Below are positions 5,604-9,469 of a stretch of 9,469 bases of DNA, piece after piece. The stretch covers positions 1-9,469 of the forward strand of contig DAPV01000053.1 in NCBI GenBank assembly GCA_002502625.1, given 5' to 3'. The stretch comes from Euryarchaeota archaeon UBA125 (GTDB lineage: Archaea > Thermoplasmatota > Poseidoniia > Poseidoniales > Thalassarchaeaceae). The notes below the pieces were generated by a model. It searched no databases, was not told the origin of the DNA, and saw only the letters and a program-made list of their open reading frames with translations. Position 1 is the first letter of the stretch. Each line of letters begins with the position of its first letter. Position numbers and translations under genes: made by a program.

Positions 5604-7457
5604 ATGCCGGCGACTAGGGTAGCACCGGAAGACATCTTAGTCCAAGGATGGGATCGACTATCTGCATCAAAAATTGGTGCTTGGAAAAGCTGCCCTAGAC
5701 AATACTGGATGCAATATCACCTGAAGATTAGAGAACCATTGCCATCTGTAATCGTAAGAGGAAATGCAGTAGAATCTTGTGTATCTAGAGTTTTGAGAGA
5801 AAGTCCTGCATTGATCCATGCTCAATCACCAGATAGAATTCTCGTTTCACCCTTAGACGAGCAAGGAAATTTGATAGAAGGAGGAGATGGTTGGATAGGG
5901 CCTTCATTAGAAAAAATCCCAGAAAATGAGCGACCCATCGACCTAGATAGTCTATCAAAATGGGCGCATTCTAGGATTGATGCTCATGTGGAAAGGTGTA
6001 CAAATGATGCACTGATGGAATGGCTATTGAACCCAAACAGAATAGGAGATGAAAATGATTTAGATCGTGAAGAGATTATTGAAATGGCTCACCGAGGTAT
6101 AGATCTTCATCTCGAAGAAGTGAAAAATTGTCATTCAAATCTCGAGAAAGAAGAATTACAAAAATGGAGAAAAGGGGGTCAAAGAGATACTTTTCCTGCT
6201 CCTGACGGGTTTTCTAATTCAGGAGTACATATACCTCCAGAAATTAGTACAGAATCAATGACATGGAGTGAAGCTTGGGCAATAGCAAGACCATGGTTTG
6301 TTGATCCGGATGCCCCCTCTTTTTCTATGCAAACAATACATCCAGAACAGTGGTTTCAAGGAGAATATGATTTAGTTTATCGATGGAATGGGAAAATTCG
6401 AATTATTGATCTGAAAGCATCAAAGGGTAATAATGACAGATCTAGACTTTATTCTGAACAATTACGACTATACTCATGGCTATGGTGGGAAACGCATGAT
6501 AGAGAAGATATTGTAGATGGCCTCGAAATCTGGTATTTAGGTCCAGGAAAAAGGAAAATTGTAGATGCACCTGATGAAAAAGAATTAATTCTCATCAGTA
6601 AACAGTTGGAAGAAATATACCAAATTCTAGGTAATGTCAAATCAGAAGAAGATGCTCCGCTTAATCCAACTCCAGTTTATTATTTTGAAGAAGGTGGAGT
6701 GCAGATAGGGACTGCTGAAGACCCTATTGAACGATGTAAAACATGCCCATATGTCGCATTATGCCCTCAAGGTGGGTATGATGCATCTCTACCAAATAAC
6801 AAAACTGCTAGGGTGAAGGGACGTGATTTATTCTTGACTCCTGTAATCGATGTTGTAACTCGAGTAGATTTGGAGGGGGAGATTTTCACAGTCCCTAGAG
6901 AGCCAAAATTACAAGACGGAGGCGTTATTTTTCAATTTGAACTTAGACAAGGACTTGACAATGTTACTGTGAAAAATGCATGGAATACTGCTCCAAAGAA
7001 TGTCACTAGATCTCTACGCAAGGGTGTAAAAGTCAGAGTGCGTGGAGGTCTCCCTAGTCTATGGCGAGGAAAAACAGAAATTTCAATTGATCAATATTCA
7101 AGTATTGAGCGTTCTGAAGGGCCAGAACCAACGGATATAGAAATCATTGAAATTCATCCAAGAGTCAATGTTGTTGGAAGAGTTTGGTCAGTAGAATCCC
7201 AAAAAGGACCCATGATTGATGGAACGTATTCAGATAGATGGTCAATCACGATGATAGATAAGACTGGAGTAATCAATGTAGTTGGGTTCAAAATGAATGT
7301 TCCAGATGCATCTTCAGGAGTTAATAGAGGGGATATAATCGCAATCATAAACGCTGAACCAGGAGAGTTTGCAAGAAGAAAACAAGTCAAATGTATTCCA
7401 GGAACTAGCATCTTAAGATTACAAGATAACGAAAACTTACCTAACTGGAAATCGTAA
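5604..7457 (+). CDS. Fe-S PD-(D/E)XK (Cas4/RecB-like) nuclease with C-terminal OB-fold-like region, paralogue B
   Basis: The 617-residue protein has the same architecture as the preceding gene. LSASKIGAWKSCPRQYW starts at residue 19 with C30 at the same position, followed by G53-x3-E57, HPEQW (246-250), GEYD (D256), IIDLKAS (D269, K271), SEQLRLY (Q286, Y290) and the cluster CKTCPYVALC (C378, C381, C387). Both proteins share W-x-EAW-x-I-x-RPW-x2-DP before HPE, so they are homologues, yet the remaining sequence differs widely. Two OB-like segments follow: about 415-502 (DVVTRVDLEGEIF ... KGVKVRVRGGLPSLW) and 517-606 (HPRVNVVGRVWSVES ... SITMIDKTGVINVVGF ... NRGDIIAIINAEPG). All catalytic-type residues are present, so it is probably active rather than a dead partner. 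No Shine-Dalgarno is visible; the 30-base gap holds a run of six C. The 3' end overlaps the convergent membrane gene by 21 bases. The substrate is unknown. Confidence 0.85.
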   Translation: MPATRVAPEDILVQGWDRLSASKIGAWKSCPRQYWMQYHLKIREPLPSVIVRGNAVESCVSRVLRESPALIHAQSPDRILVSPLDEQGNLIEGGDGWIGPSLEKIPENERPIDLDSLSKWAHSRIDAHVERCTNDALMEWLLNPNRIGDENDLDREEIIEMAHRGIDLHLEEVKNCHSNLEKEELQKWRKGGQRDTFPAPDGFSNSGVHIPPEISTESMTWSEAWAIARPWFVDPDAPSFSMQTIHPEQWFQGEYDLVYRWNGKIRIIDLKASKGNNDRSRLYSEQLRLYSWLWWETHDREDIVDGLEIWYLGPGKRKIVDAPDEKELILISKQLEEIYQILGNVKSEEDAPLNPTPVYYFEEGGVQIGTAEDPIERCKTCPYVALCPQGGYDASLPNNKTARVKGRDLFLTPVIDVVTRVDLEGEIFTVPREPKLQDGGVIFQFELRQGLDNVTVKNAWNTAPKNVTRSLRKGVKVRVRGGLPSLWRGKTEISIDQYSSIERSEGPEPTDIEIIEIHPRVNVVGRVWSVESQKGPMIDGTYSDRWSITMIDKTGVINVVGFKMNVPDASSGVNRGDIIAIINAEPGEFARRKQVKCIPGTSILRLQDNENLPNWKS

Positions 7458-8024
7458 ATTTATTCGCCTGACAAGTAGGTAGAGAAGTATAGAACCGAAA
7501 ACAAAAATTGAGGATTTTATCATTGAATCATTCCCTTCCCAAATCAAGAATTCATACGTTGTAGGAGAACCATCAATTACAACTCGATACCAATCAATAA
7601 ACAAGTACACTATTGCAATAAGAGCTCCGAGGAAACCATGCCATACTCTTATTTGAATATCAGAATATCGTAAATAAATAAACAATATAGCTTGAGGTAT
7701 GATATGACTCCATGTAAGTGCGACAATCCAGTATATACTAATTAGAGGAAAATATACTCTAGCAAATGCAACCCAAAAAGCAACCATTGTTCCCAGTGCA
7801 AGATATATTGCCGCTCCGAGTGAAGCACTCGCAACCTTCTCAAGATTCCATGTCGGATATCTCTCATGTAAATATCCAATTAGCAGGGAAATTATTGCTA
7901 ATTCGATAGACCATTGAGTAGCGTAGAGGTATAGATATCGAGGACCATTAAGAAAAACAGGTAAAGCCATACTTGGAATTAACAAGAAAATCGAGGCGAG
8001 ACGGAAGCGTTGTATCGATTCCAT
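7437..8024 (-). CDS. Six-helix integral membrane protein, possible AIG1/FAR-17a-like fold
   Basis: The 195-residue protein is strongly hydrophobic with about six predicted membrane segments, near residues 8-25, 33-52, 68-88, 95-118, 127-146 and 169-187. The ends are basic (MESIQRFR; VRRINLRFPVR). I do not recognise it with certainty. The order GPRYLYLYATQW (T36), SHIIP (H107, P110), then a helix followed by an aromatic TYEFLIWEG loop (156-163) is reminiscent of AIG1/ADTRP/FAR-17a membrane proteins, in which a Thr and a His are catalytic for fatty-acid ester hydrolysis. The similarity is weak and judged by eye. The gene is convergent with the upstream nuclease gene, overlapping its last 21 bases, and divergent from the zinc-ribbon gene, so it is probably its own transcription unit. 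No Shine-Dalgarno is seen before the ATG; a TATA-like sequence lies about 45 bases upstream. Confidence 0.75.
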   Translation of the reverse strand: MESIQRFRLASIFLLIPSMALPVFLNGPRYLYLYATQWSIELAIISLLIGYLHERYPTWNLEKVASASLGAAIYLALGTMVAFWVAFARVYFPLISIYWIVALTWSHIIPQAILFIYLRYSDIQIRVWHGFLGALIAIVYLFIDWYRVVIDGSPTTYEFLIWEGNDSMIKSSIFVFGSILLYLLVRRINLRFPVR

Positions 8025-8027
8025 CCG

Positions 8028-8042
8028 AGATAAGCAATATCT
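8028..8042. repeat. Short inverted repeat in the leader of the membrane-protein gene
   Basis: AGATA-agcaa-TATCT is a perfect 5-bp inverted repeat with a 5-base loop, immediately upstream of the - strand start codon. It could be an operator half-site pair or a weak hairpin, but it is short enough to occur by chance. Confidence 0.2.
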
Positions 8043-8065
8043 GCTAATGATTAGACTTGACGCCG

Positions 8066-8077
8066 AATAAAAATATC
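8066..8077 (-). promoter_or_regulatory. Possible TATA box for the membrane-protein gene
   Basis: On the - strand this reads GATATTTTTATT, an A+T-rich element centred about 47 bases before the start codon. A transcript start some 25 bases downstream would leave a leader of about 20 bases. Support is compositional only. Confidence 0.3.
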
Positions 8078-8172
8078 ACATTCACCATCTTTTCTGAACT
8101 CCCCCCCTCTATTCCGACAATCCATATGCAAAATCAGATCATTTCCAATGCCTACCTCAAAACAGGGTAGTA

Positions 8173-8177
8173 AGGAG
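8173..8177 (+). promoter_or_regulatory. Shine-Dalgarno site selecting ATG 8186
   Basis: AGGAG, within AAGGAGAT, is 8 bases before the ATG at 8186 and 5 before an in-frame TTG at 8183. The spacing matches that before ABCE1 (8 bases), so ATG 8186 is preferred. Confidence 0.6.
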
Positions 8178-8185
8178 ATAGATTG

Positions 8186-8512
8186 ATGAGAAAATTAAGC
8201 CCGTGGTGGAGAGGTACTCTAGGACCAAACCGCATAAGAATACCATATTCAATTACATTCATGTCTAGAAAAAGACGGATTAGATATGAAACAAAGATGG
8301 AAAGAGCAAGAAAACCATGCATATGGAGATGTATGTGCGGTCGTTGGAATATAACTCAAACAAGAGTGAGGGAAGGTAATCGAGGGGGGACTTGGAGATT
8401 CAAATGTACATGTGGAAAAATGAACAATATGGACTCTGAAACCTCACGATGGGTAGAAAATCAAATTGAAGCATGGACAATTGTATCTGATTTCCGTTCC
8501 ATTGAAGAATAA
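8186..8512 (+). CDS. Small basic protein with two CxCG motifs (zinc-ribbon-like)
   Basis: The 108-residue protein starts at ATG 8186; TTG 8183 would add one Met. It is very rich in Arg and Lys in its first half (RKRRIRYETKMERARK, 28-43). It then shows CIWRCMCG (C45, C49, C51) and KCTCGK (C74, C76). The two CxCG pairs, 22 residues apart, are the hallmark of a zinc ribbon, with C49, C51, C74 and C76 as likely ligands. I do not recognise a named family. The basic character and ribbon suggest nucleic-acid binding, possibly RNA, but this is inference. It has a good Shine-Dalgarno site and is followed 20 bases later by the TrhO-like gene, so the two are probably cotranscribed, which makes a role around tRNA or translation conceivable. 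Confidence 0.75.
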   Translation: MRKLSPWWRGTLGPNRIRIPYSITFMSRKRRIRYETKMERARKPCIWRCMCGRWNITQTRVREGNRGGTWRFKCTCGKMNNMDSETSRWVENQIEAWTIVSDFRSIEE

Positions 8513-8532
8513 GCGACCATACCCAATAGCCG

Positions 8533-9393
8533 ATGGAAGTGGAGGGTATAGCCGCATCGAGCATGCTCGAAACAGATACTTACGTCAATATTGCAGGATA
8601 TCGCTTCATTGATCTTCCTGACAGAGATGAATTGAGAGCGCCGTTCTTGGAAATCTGTCTAAAACTTGAACTAAAAGGTACAGTATTACTTAGCCCAAAT
8701 GGAATAAATTTCTTTGTAGCAGGAACTCATGAAGCTGTAGAGCAGTTTGTATCATTTTTAGAGACAGATGAGCGCTTTCAAGACATTGCTCTACATATCT
8801 CATACTCTGAATATCAACCATTCAAGAGAATGCTCGTTCGTCTGAAAAATGAAATTATCTCCTTAGGGATGGATGAAATAAAACCTGCTGAACGTAAAGG
8901 ACAGTACATTCAACCGAAAGAATTCAAAAAATGGTTGGATGAAGGAAAAGAAGTAATGATATTAGATACACGAAATGACTACGAATTACGAGTAGGTACT
9001 TTCGAAAATGCTATCGATCTAGATATCAAGTCATTCCGTGAATTTCCTGAAGCTACTAAGAAATTAGAACAAGACAAGTCAACACCTGTAGTGATGTTCT
9101 GTACTGGAGGAATCAGATGTGAGAAAGCAAGTGTAGTAATGGAAAATCAGGGTTGGGAAAATGTGTACCAGATTAAAGGAGGAATTCTTGGCTACTTCAA
9201 AGAATGTGAAGGAGCACATTGGAACGGAGATTGCTTCGTATTCGATAAACGAGTATCTGTAAATCCAAAATTAGAAGAAACTGATCACGTCCTTTGTTTT
9301 GAGTGTCGAAATCCACTTTCAGTAGAGGAACAAAAGTCAGAAGATTACGTGATTGAACAATATTGTCCCTACTGTATAGATAAGAAAAAATAG
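8533..9393 (+). CDS. trhO: TrhO-like rhodanese, predicted tRNA uridine(34) hydroxylase
   Basis: The 286-residue protein matches the TrhO/YceA (UPF0176) family. An N-terminal acylphosphatase-like region spans about 15-108 (YVNIAGYRF, LKGTVLLSPNGINFFVAG, PFKRMLVRLKNEI). The rhodanese domain is about 122-240 with LDTRNDYELRVGTFENAI, FREFP and the active-site loop CTGGIRCEKAS (C190, second C196), then KGGILGYF and DCFVFDKRVSV. The C-terminal pair CFEC (C255, C258) and CPYC (C278, C281) resembles the zinc-type cysteines at the end of the family. In bacteria TrhO makes 5-hydroxyuridine at the tRNA wobble position using oxygen. Here the C-terminus is shorter than in E. coli. Family similarity begins near residue 15, so the start may be ATG 8533 or ATG 8563; neither has a well-spaced Shine-Dalgarno. 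It is likely cotranscribed with the upstream zinc-ribbon gene. Confidence 0.9.
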   Translation: MEVEGIAASSMLETDTYVNIAGYRFIDLPDRDELRAPFLEICLKLELKGTVLLSPNGINFFVAGTHEAVEQFVSFLETDERFQDIALHISYSEYQPFKRMLVRLKNEIISLGMDEIKPAERKGQYIQPKEFKKWLDEGKEVMILDTRNDYELRVGTFENAIDLDIKSFREFPEATKKLEQDKSTPVVMFCTGGIRCEKASVVMENQGWENVYQIKGGILGYFKECEGAHWNGDCFVFDKRVSVNPKLEETDHVLCFECRNPLSVEEQKSEDYVIEQYCPYCIDKKK

Positions 9394-9404
9394 CGAACCC
9401 TTCA

Positions 9405-9412
9405 TTTCTATA
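9405..9412 (+). promoter_or_regulatory. Possible TATA box for a leaderless gene at 9431
   Basis: TTTCTATA differs by one base from the archaeal TATA consensus TTTAWATA. Its centre is about 22 bases before the ATG at 9431, a distance that would give a transcript beginning at or near the start codon. No Shine-Dalgarno is present, in keeping with a leaderless message. Confidence 0.35.
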
Positions 9413-9430
9413 CCGCTCCCCTCTCCATCC

Positions 9431-9469
9431 ATGGCAACTCAGAGTGCGAGTATCAAAACAATGCTCTCG
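9431..9469 (+). CDS. Possible start of a further gene, truncated by window edge
   Basis: An ATG at 9431 opens a frame that runs to the end of the window (MATQSASIKTMLS, 13 codons). Its distance from a TATA-like element and the 37-base gap after the TrhO gene fit a new gene. Thirteen codons are too few to identify a product. Confidence 0.35.
   Translation, partial: MATQSASIKTMLS

Larger units (their letters stand above)
8025..8182. other. Divergent intergenic region
   Basis: This 158-base region is the longest gap in the window and separates the - strand membrane gene from the + strand zinc-ribbon gene, so it must hold promoters for both. It contains the TATA-like stretch above, a run of seven C (8101-8107) and an A+T-rich patch around 8122-8134 (CATATGCAAAATC) that could serve the + strand gene. 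No RNA gene is evident. Confidence 0.5.

Noticed and set aside
3813..7457. Cas4 genes of a CRISPR system
   Set aside because: The motifs are of the Cas4/RecB superfamily, but the proteins are about three times the length of Cas4, carry extra OB-like regions, and no repeats, cas1, cas2 or effector genes are present.
8183..8185. TTG as start of the zinc-ribbon gene
   Set aside because: The ATG three bases later has the better Shine-Dalgarno spacing, matching that of ABCE1.

Overview
The window most likely comes from an archaeon. The strongest evidence is a full-length ABCE1/RLI ribosome-recycling ATPase, a family restricted to archaea and eukaryotes. Shine-Dalgarno motifs sit before some genes, other starts have no visible motif, and Arg is mostly AGA with a purine-rich coding strand and A+T-rich composition. 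An uncultivated marine Euryarchaeota-type lineage (for example Poseidoniales, Marine Group II) would fit this gene style, but that placement is inference. I see no mobile element, CRISPR array, tRNA or rRNA, and no gap longer than 160 bases.

Left part (1-1974, + strand): two consecutive head-to-head isoprenyl synthases. The first is the C-terminal part of a squalene-synthase-like protein cut by the window edge. The second is a CrtB-like phytoene/squalene synthase with an unusual N-terminal extension of about 100 residues. Together they suggest C30 and/or C40 isoprenoid (squalene, carotenoid) synthesis.

Centre (2034-7457, + strand): ABCE1, followed after 12 bases by the first of two tandem, related Fe-S PD-(D/E)XK (Cas4/RecB-type) nucleases. 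Each nuclease has a C-terminal region that looks like two OB folds. The pair has matching catalytic and cluster motifs but diverged sequence. Nothing nearby is CRISPR-related and no helicase is fused, so this is the best candidate for an undescribed system: a possible two-subunit, Dna2/AddB-like single-strand DNA-processing nuclease. ABCE1 itself has an aberrant N-terminal Fe-S domain, with seven cysteines, altered spacing and one ligand position replaced by Arg.

Right part (7437-9469): a convergent six-helix membrane protein on the - strand overlaps the end of the second nuclease by 21 bases and has weak AIG1/FAR-17a-like features. A divergent 158-base intergenic region separates it from a small two-CxCG zinc-ribbon-like protein. 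That gene is followed 20 bases later by a TrhO-type rhodanese predicted to hydroxylate wobble uridine in tRNA. The first 13 codons of a further gene may begin at 9431.
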